NCBI RefSeq assembly: GCF_025766255.1
Contig: NW_026516665.1
Location: forward strand, 744,001 to 808,000
Direction: 5' to 3'
Length of the DNA stretch: 64,000 nt
Source of the DNA: Zychaea mexicana
Taxonomy: Eukaryota > Mucoromycota > Mucoromycetes > Mucorales > Lichtheimiaceae
Position 1 is the first letter of the stretch. Every line of letters begins with the position of its first letter. The notes under the pieces were generated by a model that had not been told where the DNA came from, made no database searches, and was given only the letters and a program-made list of their open reading frames with translations. The position numbers and the translations under genes are program-made. Positions 1-10,806 of the stretch are shown piece after piece.

Positions 1-791
1 TAATAAGTACTTTCTGATTTGCCTACATTCACCCAACATTGTCAATATTTTTCTCAGGATGCAATAGACCATTTGTATGTGTTTCATTGTGCTGCTATCA
101 TAATTAAGAGAATATATACCAGTATACGAGCTTCTTAGCTTATTGTCGGCACCTTGAAACCATTCAAGCAAACGAGTTCCTGAACGTTCTAGTACAGTAT
201 CATCTCTTTCATGTTCCAACCCATTAGTATCGTCGTATTCACAAGAATCATCGGAAGAATCATCGCTGCTATAGCTAGCGCGTGAGCTATCCGTAGGTTC
301 AGGTAGTTTTTTGCCGAATTGGCCACTTTGCACACGTTGCTGGTTGTTTTTGACAAGGCGACTTCGTCTGTTGACGCTTCCCATAATGAATATAAGATTC
401 TTTGTAAAAGAAAGAGGTGCATAAGACTACAATCTACTGACGAAATTTCTATACGCAGCAATATGTAACAGTATAATCGATAATCGGTGAAGATCTCATG
501 TAATACAAATTCGGCATATATATTTGCCGAACAAACGAAAGCTCCTGATTGGTTTAAGCTGGATTCGAACTACTGTCAATTTTCCCCATCACTTATAAAC
601 TTGTTCCGACTTTGAGCGACGGTAACTCAAAACTTTATTAGAAAAATGAAAAATCCAAACCGATAACTTTGTTCTCCTGGTCAAAAGGAACATTTTTATC
701 GGTTTAAAATTTTGATATGGGGTGGTGAGATGGTTTCACAGTACTTTAAAGTTACCCACTAAAGCGGTACAGTTTAAGGTGGCGTGCACCA
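1..791 (-). mobile_element. Right-end fragment of Tc1/mariner-like element A (copy in D1)
   Basis: These bases match 10014-10804 almost exactly (offset 10013). They are the 5' end, on the minus strand, of the element A transposase gene plus its terminal inverted repeat. The terminal repeat ends at 791 and is followed by the TA target site at 792-793. The coding part is the N-terminal Ser/Asp-rich region (minus frame, about 384 down to 1); the rest of the element lies left of the window. The fragment sits in the chromodomain transposase gene of element D at the same site as in the second copy, so the insertion predates the duplication of this unit. Confidence 0.85.
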
Positions 792-793
792 TA

Positions 794-1222
794 CAACCAC
801 ATCATAAATTATGGTATGGAAAAGATTTTGAATTCCCAAGTAAGAAAAACAAACTTGACTTAGTATTTTCAAATGAGCAAAAAGTAAATACTGAATATAA
901 CGAAATGGTTGACATGCAGCAGAAATTTCTACAGCTTAACATTAATCAATCAATAGATATGATTACAGATAGTGAGGACGAAACTGAAAATAATACATCT
1001 AAACGCAAGAGAAAAAATCAAAAAGAACAGAGAAATATAGAACATAGTAATTCATATGAAATTGAGAAGATTGTAGGACATGTGTATACTGATAATAAGT
1101 ACATATTTGAGGTTAAGTGGGTTGGATATAGTGTAAAGGATAATAGTTGGTTAACAGTTGATAAGTTTAATTCCCGGGAAATGCTACATGAATATATGGC
1201 CACACATGGTATTCAGCTCTAA
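794..1222 (+). pseudogene. 3' part of chromodomain-DDE transposase gene (element D1)
   Basis: This is the C-terminal part of the element D transposase, cut off upstream by element A. From 794 the frame reads through PHHKLWYGKDFEFPS, which aligns with the same block in the D3 relative (PHHKLW..CFEFPS). An acidic, Lys/Arg-rich linker follows, then a chromodomain: YEIEKIVGH, FEVKWVGY and NSWLTV give the usual aromatic-cage positions. Chromodomains bind methylated histone tails and target some fungal retroelements, so a targeting role here is inference. The stop codon (1220-1222) overlaps the stop of the convergent accessory gene (1219-1221). Confidence 0.8.
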
Positions 1223-2109
1223 ATTAATTTCTTACTTATTTGCTTATTAAAAAATCTCATATTGAAACTGACTGTATCAACCTTTCGTTTACTTGCCCAG
1301 TTATATTTATATTCACTACTACTTTCATGTTCTTCAATGTATAATTGTATATATTGTTGAATCAGTTCTTGTAACTTATCTTGGCATGCTTGCATGATAT
1401 CGTTTCTATTTAACTCTTTAGCTTTTATTAAATCAGTATAGTAGCTAAAATATCTTGTAAAGAACATTTTATATTTATGTTTTTCCTTTTCGAGTTTTTC
1501 TATTACATCATTTGCAAAGTTACATTGATATGTATTCCATAATTTTTCATTACAATCATCACATGGCTCTAAGCAATAAAATTGACATTCCTCATCTTCA
1601 CTATTAATTAGTCCACCCTGTGAGGTAACCGCACTAGAGGTGTTACCATCTAACATTGCTTCGGAAATATGAGGAATTGAGGATTCCTGAGAATTTTCAT
1701 AAGACATCTCCTCCTTATTTGTTAATTCTTCCTGAGAATTTTTATTTTTTAAATCTTCTTCATTTATTTTTTCGTAATAATTATCATATATGTTACATTT
1801 CTTTTTTAGTTCATAATTCTCTTTTCTTAGATTCCCAACTTTTTTAATTATATTATTATTATATTTTTGATCATTAGAATTTTTTAAATTTGATTTGGAC
1901 GCTGATTTTTGTTTTTCAGACGCTTTTCTTTTAATATTTAATTTATTTTTTTTCTCTATATATTCAATATTATATTTTTCATGTATATTTTCTTCACAAA
2001 AGTTTTTTATATTAATATTATATTTAGATAAATAATTTTGTAATTTTTTTGTATCAATAACAATTTTATCATTATTAAATACAACATCATTTGCAGGTGG
2101 TTGAATCAT
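1219..2109 (-). CDS. Accessory coiled-coil / Cys-rich protein of element D1 (296 aa)
   Basis: An uninterrupted 296-codon frame, convergent with the chromodomain transposase and overlapping it by 4 bp at the stop codons. It is Asn/Lys/Glu-rich. Charged coiled-coil-like stretches lie around residues 60-130 and 200-260, with a basic segment near residues 55-75. A compact Cys cluster, CQFYCLEPCDDC (about residues 176-187), could bind zinc. I recognise no named domain, and no Myb/SANT signature of the second protein of PIF/Harbinger elements is obvious. It recurs in copy D2, split by a hAT insertion, but is absent from the one-gene relative D3. A helper role in DNA binding or transposase assembly is inference from position. 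Confidence 0.7.
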   Translation of the reverse strand: MIQPPANDVVFNNDKIVIDTKKLQNYLSKYNINIKNFCEENIHEKYNIEYIEKKNKLNIKRKASEKQKSASKSNLKNSNDQKYNNNIIKKVGNLRKENYELKKKCNIYDNYYEKINEEDLKNKNSQEELTNKEEMSYENSQESSIPHISEAMLDGNTSSAVTSQGGLINSEDEECQFYCLEPCDDCNEKLWNTYQCNFANDVIEKLEKEKHKYKMFFTRYFSYYTDLIKAKELNRNDIMQACQDKLQELIQQYIQLYIEEHESSSEYKYNWASKRKVDTVSFNMRFFNKQISKKLI

Positions 2110-2384
2110 TGTAGGATGTTCTTTTTATATTTATTCAAAATTCGATTTTTATTTTTTTGAAATTTTTAAATTATGCATGCCAAGACATTTGTGAATAAAT
2201 TATTTTAATAAAAATTACTTTGGCTATCCTAGCATACCTTAGCTTATAAACTATATATGGCTATTAGATCGCATTAAAACTATCATAACCATGGCCGGTC
2301 CTCAAACATTGCCCTTGGGGCAGTCCATGATAAGCATCTGCAATGTAAGCCCTGAAACATGATGGATTAGAATCGTGCAAATCA
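2110..2384. other. AT-rich 3'-side flank of element D1, no gene
   Basis: AT-rich sequence between the accessory gene start and the 3' end of the neighbouring gene-family copy. It is repeated at about 14410-14684. It contains an AATAAAAATCGAATTTT-type stretch (read on the minus strand, about 2140) that resembles the AATAAAAATTGAATTTT stretch upstream of the transposase start in D2 (about 6165) and D3 (about 17775). It may be a subterminal repeat of the element, but I could not fix the true terminus. Confidence 0.4.
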
Positions 2385-3460
2385 TTAGATATAGATTAAA
2401 CAAGTTTCCAAATTACCCATTGAGATAAATCCGACAATCCTCAACTTGGCAACTTGGTCGGGACACTTGGCAATGAGCGCGCACAACTCATCTTTCATCA
2501 TCTTTGGGGTCTTTAGGAACCCCTCACGCATCTCCTTCGACCCTTTTGGCCCACGGTCGTACCGGCCGAGCTCACCACAGCCCAATTCAAGCCCTGACTT
2601 GACAAAAATCAAGTCACCACGGTGACCCAATGCTTTACGGGTCATGGCTTCCACACCAGCGTTGTTACGACCTTCATTCTTGCGTAATGCGGACGCAGCG
2701 CTTGTTTTCTCCCCACTATTATTCGACCATCATTTAGCATTAAGCTCCATGTTCTCATTACTTCACTTACCCTCGAACTTGTATTTTCTGATCATCAAAG
2801 CAAGTGTCTACAAATTGCCAGACACGGCGCAAAAGATCACCCTCGGAATGATCGGTTAACGGGAAGTAGGCCCATCGATACAATTCCGTTGCTTGGGCGA
2901 TGCTGTTATTGATCCAAATCAGATCAAAATCCTCCTTGTAGTCAAGCCCGGTATTGTTGACTTGATAAGCCATCAACTCTTCGGTAGTCTGTAATGATAT
3001 TACGTATGTACGTCAGTATGTCGATATCACGTACTTAGATAGATAGTTCCCAGGTTGTCTCACCTTGCCATTGGGATTTTTGCTTGCGTCGAAGGTGCGG
3101 AAGAGGTCGAGATGGTTCTTGACCTTCTCTGACACTTTTGGTAGTGCTGGATTATTGTGATTGCTGATTTCTTCAAGTTCATCACCGGTGAAGTATTCAG
3201 ACCAAGAAGGATCATTCACATCTATAATCATTGCATGACAAGCACTATATATAGAGCTTAGGTATCAGACATGAAAAGTCGTTTTCGTTATATATGGGGC
3301 ATTTACAAGTATTGAAAACTTACTGCTCATATTGACATTTCATCGCGAATTCAAGAATTTTGTCCTCCACGCAGGTACCAGTAGAAAAAATCCAAAAAGG
3401 AGGACGAAACCGTTGTTCCAGATTGCTTCGATGGCGTGTCACTGGGTAGACTCTACACGA
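2385..3460 (-). pseudogene. Uncharacterised spliced gene family, copy 1 (broken upstream exon)
   Basis: Read on the minus strand there are at least three exons: about 3231-3064 (or from further upstream), 2991-2771 and 2714-2385. Introns begin GTGAGA and GTAAGT and end in AG. The product contains WAYFPLTDHSEGDLLRRVWQ, then GEKTSAASALRKNEGR and RGDLIFVKSGLELGCGELGR, and ends in a helical KTPKMMKDELCALIA segment. I recall similar expanded families of hypothetical proteins in Mucoromycota, but cannot name a function. An upstream exon (about 3330-3460) carries a one-base insertion and an internal deletion relative to copy 2 (15640-15800), so this copy looks inactivated. Confidence 0.6.
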
Positions 3461-4850
3461 GAACCCTTTTTTCAAATTCCAGTCTGGTTGATGCTTGATA
3501 TATTCCTATTGTAATCAATATTGGTTACCCTAGCTACTTTATTTCGCTCCTCTTCACATTATTGCTGTGCATTTAAAGCCATGAGAATCACTACCTAGGC
3601 AAACATTGTTATGTTTGACCTAGTTGCGGACAAGCATACATACACGGATCGCTTACCGATTCAATATTGTGCTGTTGCGTAACTGTTTGGCATCTCTTGA
3701 ACCAAACACCTTCAGAACCATCATTTTCACTTGGGCGACAAGAAACGAAAAAGTCCGTAAGCCTGATGTCTGTGTGAGTAACAAGAAAAAGAACAGCTGC
3801 AGCAGTCCAATAAAGTATACTAACGTAGAGTTCCTTCGTTCGTCCGTCCGCCAGATTACGTGTGTGTGCAGAAGAACCTAGAGAGACCCAAATACGAGGA
3901 AGCAACTACGGTACACTACTATTAGCAGATGAACTTAACCTTCATTTTTCATACACTCTAGCTCTCTTTTCATATGTACACACGCCCAAACGCAAATGTT
4001 ATAGTGACCGAGACACTGCATCCATTCCATTCTAGACATTTTCTCTCCCCTATCACATGCCAATGGCTGTTCTAAATTTACCTACAGTGTGAACGAATCA
4101 TGACTTTCGGTGTGATGTATATACTGTAGAAAAAAGGGACAGCTATGTCAAAACAGTGGAAAGAAGATTGTTTATCAGTATCGGTGCAGATTGAAGTCTT
4201 GACACATCATCAGTGAATTATTACTTTCGCTTCAGTCCCTCAGCTTTTTCAATATCAATCTTCCGCATCACTTACGCGATGTTCCGCAGCGTCCGATAAA
4301 AGGGGGTAAAGTGAAAATGCAATCAAAGAAGAGCACGACCAGCATCTGCAGGTACTATTGATCTTAGTATCTGGCCTGCTGCTCATTTCCCTCCTCCAAT
4401 GTAGTTTTAGAGCAGGACAGTCCTTGGATAGGCCACCGACGGCATCTGGCTGCAGATGATCAAAGTAGCTCTGTCACAAAAAATGGTTTGTACTCCACAG
4501 GCGTACATAAAAGCGGAACAGCTAGCCTTACCGTTTAATGGGTCACAATTTACATTTTCCTTTGTCGTGTGCTGCTATAACGATTTAGAAACCACCACAG
4601 CACCGTCGGTCTGTTATCCTCTAGGGACCCCGTCCCATAGTTAGTGTATATCTATGTATATGTAAATGTAAATGTATATGCACATGGTCAACTATCTTGC
4701 CCAATCGTCTAGAGAACGAGAATGTAATACTTAACCTACTGTACTACAGTATATTTGCTCGCAGAAGTCTACGGGACGAACACAGTCGGTTGTCGCCTTT
4801 TGTCAGGGTAAAAAAATGGAACACTCGATAGAGCTGTGGAATCTATTCAA
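3296..4850. repeat. Segmental duplication, left copy (partner 30273-31826)
   Basis: About 1.55 kb that recurs in the same orientation about 27 kb away at 30273-31826, with only scattered differences. Both copies share the same deletion in the gene-family exon near 3380, so the deletion preceded the duplication. The homology starts abruptly at GGGCATTTACAAGTAT and ends just after TCAGGGTAAA and a short ATGGAACACTCGATAGAG stretch. No terminal inverted repeats are visible at the ends. Confidence 0.8.
3609..3905 (-). pseudogene. Conserved upstream exon of the gene family (copy 1)
   Basis: A minus-strand frame with a hydrophobic stretch (SILYWTAAAVLFLVTH) followed by CRPSENDGSEGVWFKRCQTV and QQHNIES, then a good splice donor (GTAAGC). 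A diverged homologue at 18699-19103 keeps the pattern S-C-x-PS...VW-KR-x-x-T...QQHNI followed by a GTGAGT donor. Conservation of residues and donor position between diverged copies argues for a real exon. It probably belongs to the same transcription unit as 2385-3460, but the joining exons could not be resolved. Function unknown. Confidence 0.45.
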
Positions 4851-5710
4851 TAAATTTCGCATGTATCCTGAGAAACTAACAAAGGGCGGAAACTAACTAG
4901 TAACAATAATCAATAAACAGCAGCACCTGATTATTTGGCGTAGACCATGTGTTATTTCTACGATATCTATTAGCGAATGCATGAAAAGATACTCCACATA
5001 TGTATATGTAATATCTCTGTAATGAAGGGCTCCATTCTTTGAAGTTTTTTGATATCATAAACAGTATGTATCTTTTTGATCTTGCAGAATGCTTTTTACT
5101 TCTGAAATCCTAGGTGGAAAGTACTATGTCTATATCATATAGACTGTCAAGTGTCTGTGCAAACTAGAAATTCAGCACGTTCATGTATTGGCGTTTACAT
5201 ATTGATGCTAAAAAAATAGGACTCTTCCTATCTTAAACCCATCATTGCAACATTAATTTCTTTTAACTGGCTAAACAGCTTGAGTAAGAGCCACAACACC
5301 TACACAACCCCCATCCCCTTCCTATATCTCCCATCGTATTAGCCCGACCTAATGTGTCAGCTTTATTTACTGTTATCAGCCTATCACCAAAAACTTAAAT
5401 ACCCATGTGAACTGCATGAAGCAGATACTTTATAGTCGCCCTCATCAAGAAATGCTGGCAGCGCAGCTTAGCGCATCAAAAACGAGTTTATACAGCAGCA
5501 TACAAAAGAAATCGGGTCATTTACAATACGCCTCGGTTGTGCAAGGATTTTTTCGGCACATGTGTATAGCACTTAGATCCCCTTCCTTTTTAAATTCTAG
5601 ATGTGACTTACACTGAACTCTTACAATTTCTTTGAGTCTGAGATGGATGAGAACTTCTTAGATTTTGAGATTGAATAAAGTGTTGTTTAATCATATGGGA
5701 AGAGTACTTA
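3906..5710. other. Non-coding, no gene seen
   Basis: The first 950 bases belong to the duplicated segment. The rest is AT-rich sequence with stop codons in all frames. Short frames at 4456-4644 and 5407-5616 show no conserved motif and are treated as chance. Confidence 0.5.
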
Positions 5711-6102
5711 TTAAAAAATGCGCTTTTGGGTTTTATGCGATGATGATGATGGTTCGGATGTGTGGTCGCTTGACGGACGCTTACGGGGATTGGAGGGTGA
5801 TGCGGAAGAAGATGAAAGGAGAGCTTTGGACGGTTTAGGTGAGGGAGGGCACGGCGGTAGTTGGAAGGTGTGTTGTATGGTTGGTAGTAAGTCGGTACTT
5901 GGTTCTCGTTGCTGCACTATTTCGACGTTTTCGGCCATTACGGCCTTTGCCTTGAGAATTAGCTCATACATGGGGAGGACGTTTGTTTGGAATGCATCGA
6001 CAACTTCTGGGTATTCAAAGCGTTGCGTGCGTCGAATTCTGCAAAGGCTTCCTGCTATTAGTTGTCTAACCAAATATAATCTACTAGCTGTAATATAGAT
6101 AA
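5711..6102 (-). pseudogene. 3'-terminal exon of an unidentified gene
   Basis: A minus-strand frame that opens just after a consensus splice acceptor (…ATTACAG, about 6103 in minus reading). It runs through LVRQLIAGSLCRIRRTQRF and YPEVVDAFQTNVLPMYELI to a Ser/Pro-rich tail with a basic patch (NPRKRPSS) and the end SHKTQKRIF. It looks like the last exon of a nuclear or basic protein. Upstream exons are missing because element D2 begins within a few tens of bases. I cannot identify the family. Confidence 0.4.
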
Positions 6103-6932
6103 TAAAATTGCTATGACCGGTATAACCATCAGTGGCCGAATTAATTATTGATTTACAATAAAAATAATAAAAATTGAATTTTTTTATTTATATTGGTAGC
6201 CTCCCACGAGAAAAAAAAGAGCGATTGTTTAAAGTACATAACAACAAATAAAAATGAACACAACACAACACACTGAGCAACTCGATATTGAAATTAAAAA
6301 TTTAATTGATAATAAATGGACTTTTCTTGATAAATCTTAGCCTGAAATGCAACATAGATTTAATCATAGAACAGCTATTAAAGATATGAAGAATAATACA
6401 ATAAAAGATATAAAGGATGTATTACTTAATAGATTTGGATTTATACCTGTATTTTATTTTCTTACAGTTTTATATGGAAATATTGAATATCCAGGGCCAT
6501 ACCGCGAGATTGAAAAAGGACTTGCATTATTATATCATATGGTATCAGGTGTATCAGGAAAGGATATGCATACTGTTATGCCATATGCAACATTTTATGA
6601 TTTATATAAGCGGCTCTGGATTACTAACTATAATGAATTGAATAAAAAGGTAAAACAAGATCTAGATAGTATGTTCTCATCACCACGTATTCGCATTCTA
6701 TCAGCAATAATAAACAATCCAGATGGTTTTAAGAATGTTACACTATTTATTGATGGACATGATAGTAAAATAAAGTATTATAAACCAAATGAGTCACATT
6801 CACAGTTATATTTATATAAATTAAAAGGGCCAGCTGTACGTACACAAGTTATACAGGATATGAATGAAATAATTACACATGTTTCAGTATCTGAAAAATG
6901 TGCTATCGGAAATGATGGTACTATGTTTATTA

Positions 6933-7527
6933 CAGTCGACCCCCGTTAACGTCAACCCTCAGGGTACCTGCAAAAGTGTTGACTATATCGAGGGTTGACG
7001 ACTACCGGGAGTAGCGAGATTAGGCAAAATGTTTATCCTTGCAGACACTAAATGAATCACCGCTTCCCGCCATTATAAATAACTTATGAGCGCGATTCAT
7101 ATCTCTTTTCTCTCACAGATAGTGAGATTGTTCAAACAGTGACGGCAGTTGCTGAAGATGATGACACCCCAGATGTTGACGAAGAGCCAGTTCTGCAAAA
7201 AAGAAGAGTATTTACTGCTAAAGACAAAGTTACCAACATCAACACATTTCTCGATATTTTAAATGAAGAGCAAGATCTACATGATACTGTTGTGAATGCT
7301 TCTAAGCAAGCCTCTTTGACAAATTATTTTGTACCACAGTCCCAATTAATGTAATCTAATTGGACAAGTTTCACCCTCGATAACTAGTCAACCCTCCTGA
7401 AGGTGTTGAAGTTGACCTTATGTAGAAGTTGAAGTTTTTCACTGCTAAATTTGAAAGGGTACCAGCGAATCAGTTGACGCTATCGGAGGTTGACGTTATC
7501 GGGGTGGACGTTAACGGGGGTCGACTG
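6933..7527 (+). mobile_element. Pogo/Tigger-like non-autonomous element (595 bp)
   Basis: Terminal inverted repeats start CAGTCGACCCCCGTTAACGTC and match inward for about 21 bp. A further GTCAACC-type repeat (TTGACG...) follows in the subterminal regions. The element is flanked by TA at 6931-6932 and 7528-7529, the target duplication of Tc1/mariner and pogo elements. The TIR sequence is of the pogo/Fot/Tigger kind. It sits inside the D2 transposase gene between ATG TTT ATT and the following codons. Only a transposase tail remains inside, so it depends on a full-length relative elsewhere. Confidence 0.85.
7139..7354 (+). pseudogene. C-terminal remnant of pogo-like transposase
   Basis: A 71-codon frame in the same orientation as the element. 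It begins inside an acidic stretch (EDDDTPDVDEEP) and ends with NASKQASLTNYFVPQ. Pogo and Tigger transposases commonly end with a KQ-x-(S/T)-(I/L)-x-x-(F/Y)-F tail, so this is read as the 3' end left after internal deletion. No DDE residues remain. Confidence 0.5.
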
Positions 7528-7906
7528 TAATATGAAACTATATAAAAAAATAAGTGAGGCAGATTGTTTAGGAATGGATGGTGGATATAACTTATTTATA
7601 CAAAAGTTTAAAGATAATGCAACAGATGCTGGATATAGTTTTTATGATCGTAATTTTTTACATCCCATAAGAAAAGAACCAGGACAAAAGTTAACAATCA
7701 ATGAGACATACTTTAATAACAAGTTTGGATCATTTCGTTCAGCAATAGAAGCACAGTTCTCTATGTTAGGCTCTAAATTTGAACGATTTAATAATAATCG
7801 TGCAGTATTGCAAATAACCGATATAAGATATTATAATATTCAGCTTCGTGTTGCTTGTATTCTTACTAATATATGGCGATTTGTAAACAAGTATAATATA
7901 GAGGTA

Positions 7907-10804
7907 TGGTGCACGCCACCTTAAACCATACCTCCAGCAAAAATTACTGTCAATTTTTTAATTTAAATCCCCGCTATTTTTCAAATGCCGCATATGAAAT
8001 GGATAGATATATTTACATGTTCTTTCGAACTCTTCTGTGAGATGTGTAGATTTTTACAGCATCAATAGCATCACGACCTTCTAAACCATCATGGTATGCC
8101 TTAATGTATCTCCATGCTCTACGCTCGAAATTATGGATCATTGGCAGCGGAATACTATCGAGAACTTCGGGGACAGTTTTCTTGAGGCTTGCAAAAGTGT
8201 AGTTGCATCGCTTACGCACTTCTCGTTTAACAGCACCCCAATAGCGTTCAATGAAATTGCACTCACAATGAAACTTTGGGTAAAGCTGAAAAACGTGACC
8301 GGCGCCTTGAACAGCATATGCTATAGCACTTTTTTCTGAGGTGAAGTCAAGCTGGGCACTTAAAACCTCTGTTGCTTCCTTTTTCTGCATCCCTTGTTTC
8401 CAAAGGCCTCTTTCTTCTAAAATCTACAAAAGAATGAAACAACAGTGAGTGCTATGTCTCGTGACTAATGGTACAAAAATACTAACTTCACGCATGCCTC
8501 GCAGATGAATTTTGCCATCAATTCTTCTGTACATGAATTGAAACATCATTTCGTTCTTTTCATCAAAAAACCACCCATCCCGGATACGAGTTGATGGTTC
8601 GCGCAAGTATTGCTTTTGACTGATTTTTTTAGGATTAAGATTGAACTTTTGGGCCCGTAAGGCGTTCTCCCTGTAGGCATTGTGGTTGGAACTCTGGTCA
8701 AAGCAAAAGACAGCTGTTCGGGTAAGAGATTAATTACGCTGTATTAAATAATATGCAGTATATATGATATAATGATTAGAAAGACATACCTTTACAATTA
8801 GGATGCATTGCCTGGAATATAGGAATTGCTTTTTCCTTTAATTGTTTGACCATATCTTCACTTTTCCAATAGCCTTCACGGTTTGCACCAGGTAAAATGA
8901 TTTCTCGTGCTTCATATGGAATGTCTGCATGCTCAGGGAGACTACGAAGCTCTTCTGATAGCATGAGCCGGCCATGACATGGGCACAAGAAATCGCTTAC
9001 CATCAACGATGCTCCTGGTCCTTTCTTCTTTAAGGGAGTTTCGCCTTGTGCAAGCCAATTGGTTTTCTTGTCATCGTTTGCATAAAATATGCATTCGTCG
9101 TGTGTCACCATCACCAGCTCAACGTCGTTTTCGTCCTCTAACACTGGCTCGACCAACTCGCCATCTTCAGTGTACTTTTCATCTTCTTGCGGTATCCCAT
9201 CATTGCCCTGGCCCAGCGAACACGGTACTCCTTTACATCATCTCTTTCGTGACCATCAAAATAGATCTGTCGACAATTATAAAAGGAGTACGTTTAGCCA
9301 TCTATCTAATGTGCTAATATATAGTTGATATTTTCCATGTACGTACATCTTTTCCACTTTCTCTATACTCAAATCCCCAGTGAGCCATATATCGTGTGAT
9401 GGTGCGCTCAGATACTGTTGCGTTGCTGATATTGGATACTTTCGGAAATATATTCGTTTCTAGTTCCACCTTGAGTTCTGGGATACTCCTTTCTGCTGGC
9501 TTTCGACTACGGATCCAAGTGCAAGCAGCCTCCTTGACATTTTCATCAGCCAAAAGTGACACAGACTTAACATGAGCACCTTGGCGATTAACGCAAATCT
9601 TGCCGGTTTCAAGATACTCTTTGGTCCACCAACGGATTCTTGTCAGCAAATGTTTAGTGTGTTTCTCCCAAATGGCATCTGCAACCAATCGTGTTGTCTC
9701 CATAATACGCATGTTATCGTCGATCCGGAGCTTGGCATATTTTTCGATGCTAAGGTATTTGTTGGCCTCAATAGTTGACATCATGCTTATTTAGGTTTTC
9801 TTATTTTTGATATCCTTGCGTAATTGGATCAAAGCAGGCCGCAAGATCTTTAACATCTCCAGCTCTTCATCGATTTCAACGTCGGCATCTTCATCATCAC
9901 TGCTGCTGTTGCTCGTTTCCACAGGATCTTGAATCTTAGTAAATCCCATATCAGTGAGCCGTCTCATTTTTTCTACATGGGTAGCGAGTTCCTTAGCATC
10001 CCGTTTTCGTCGATAATAAGTACTTTCTGATTTGCCTACATTCACCCAACATTGTCAATATTTTTCTCAGGATGCAATAGACCATTTGTATGTGTTTCAT
10101 TGTGCTGCTATCATAATTAAGAGAATATATACCAGTATACGAGCTTCTTAGCTTATTGTCGGCACCTTGAAACCATTCAAGCAAACGAGTTCCTGAACGT
10201 TCTAGTACAGTATCATCTCTTTCATGTTCCAACCCATTAGTATCGTCGTATTCACAAGAATCATCGGAAGAATCATCGCTGCTATAGCTAGCGCGTGAGC
10301 TATCCGTAGGTTCAGGTAGTTTTTTGCCGAATTGGCCACTTTGCACACGTTGCTGGTTGTTTTTGACAAGGCGACTTCGTCTGTTGACGCTTCCCATAAT
10401 GAATATAAGATTCTTTGTAAAAGAAAGAGGTGCATAAGACTACAATCTACTGACGAAATTTCTATACGCAGCAATATGTAACAGTATAATCGATAATCGG
10501 TGAAGATCTCATGTAATACAAATTCGGCATATATATTTGCCGAACAAACGAAAGCTCCTGATTGGTTTAAGCTGGATTCGAACTACTGTCAATTTTCCCC
10601 ATCACTTATAAACTTGTTCCGACTTTGAGCGACGGTAACTCAAAACTTTATTAGAAAAATGAAAAATCCAAACTGATAACTTTGTTCTCCTGGTCAAAAG
10701 GAACATTTTTATCGGTTTAAAATTTTGATATGGGGTGGTGAGATGGTTTCACAGTACTTTAAAGTTACCCACTAAAGCGGTACAGTTTAAGGTGGCGTGC
10801 ACCA
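7907..10804 (-). mobile_element. Tc1/mariner-like element A (2898 bp)
   Basis: The terminal inverted repeats TGGTGCACGCCACCTTAAAC are perfect over 20 bp. TA lies on both sides (7905-7906 and 10805-10806), as expected for a Tc1/mariner-type TA duplication. The TIR matches that of element B at 60841-63979 (TGGTGCCCGCCACCT...), so both belong to one family. The transposase gene runs on the minus strand and is decayed. A second copy of the right end lies at 1-791 within D1. Confidence 0.88.
8013..10397 (-). pseudogene. DDE transposase of element A, decayed
   Basis: Coding blocks on the minus strand are 10397-about 10050 (Ser/Asp-rich N-terminus), 10045-9791, 9784-about 9350, 9240-8776, about 8710-8480 and about 8425-8013, separated by likely introns. 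The catalytic triad is visible: VMVTHDECIFYAND (Asp), FCFDQSSNHNAY (Asp) and FHCECNFIERYWGAVKR (Glu). GANREGYWKSEDMVKQL matches element B. A frame change near 10050 and an in-frame TAA at 9791-9793 break the gene. The Cys-triplet segment present in B (DNCCCARHLL) is missing here, replaced by a shorter KKEATEVLSAQLDF stretch. The family is widespread in fungi as a DDE-superfamily endonuclease. Confidence 0.75.
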
Positions 10805-10806
10805 TA

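Noticed and set aside
189..461. 90-codon minus frame, repeated at 10202-10474
   Set aside because: It is another frame of the element A transposase N-terminus. The Ser/Asp-rich frame starting at 10397 fits the element better.
550..590. tRNA-like GGATTCGAACTACT at about 563 and its duplicate
   Set aside because: No anticodon arm or acceptor stem can be paired around it, and it lies inside transposon DNA. No convincing tRNA was found anywhere in the window.
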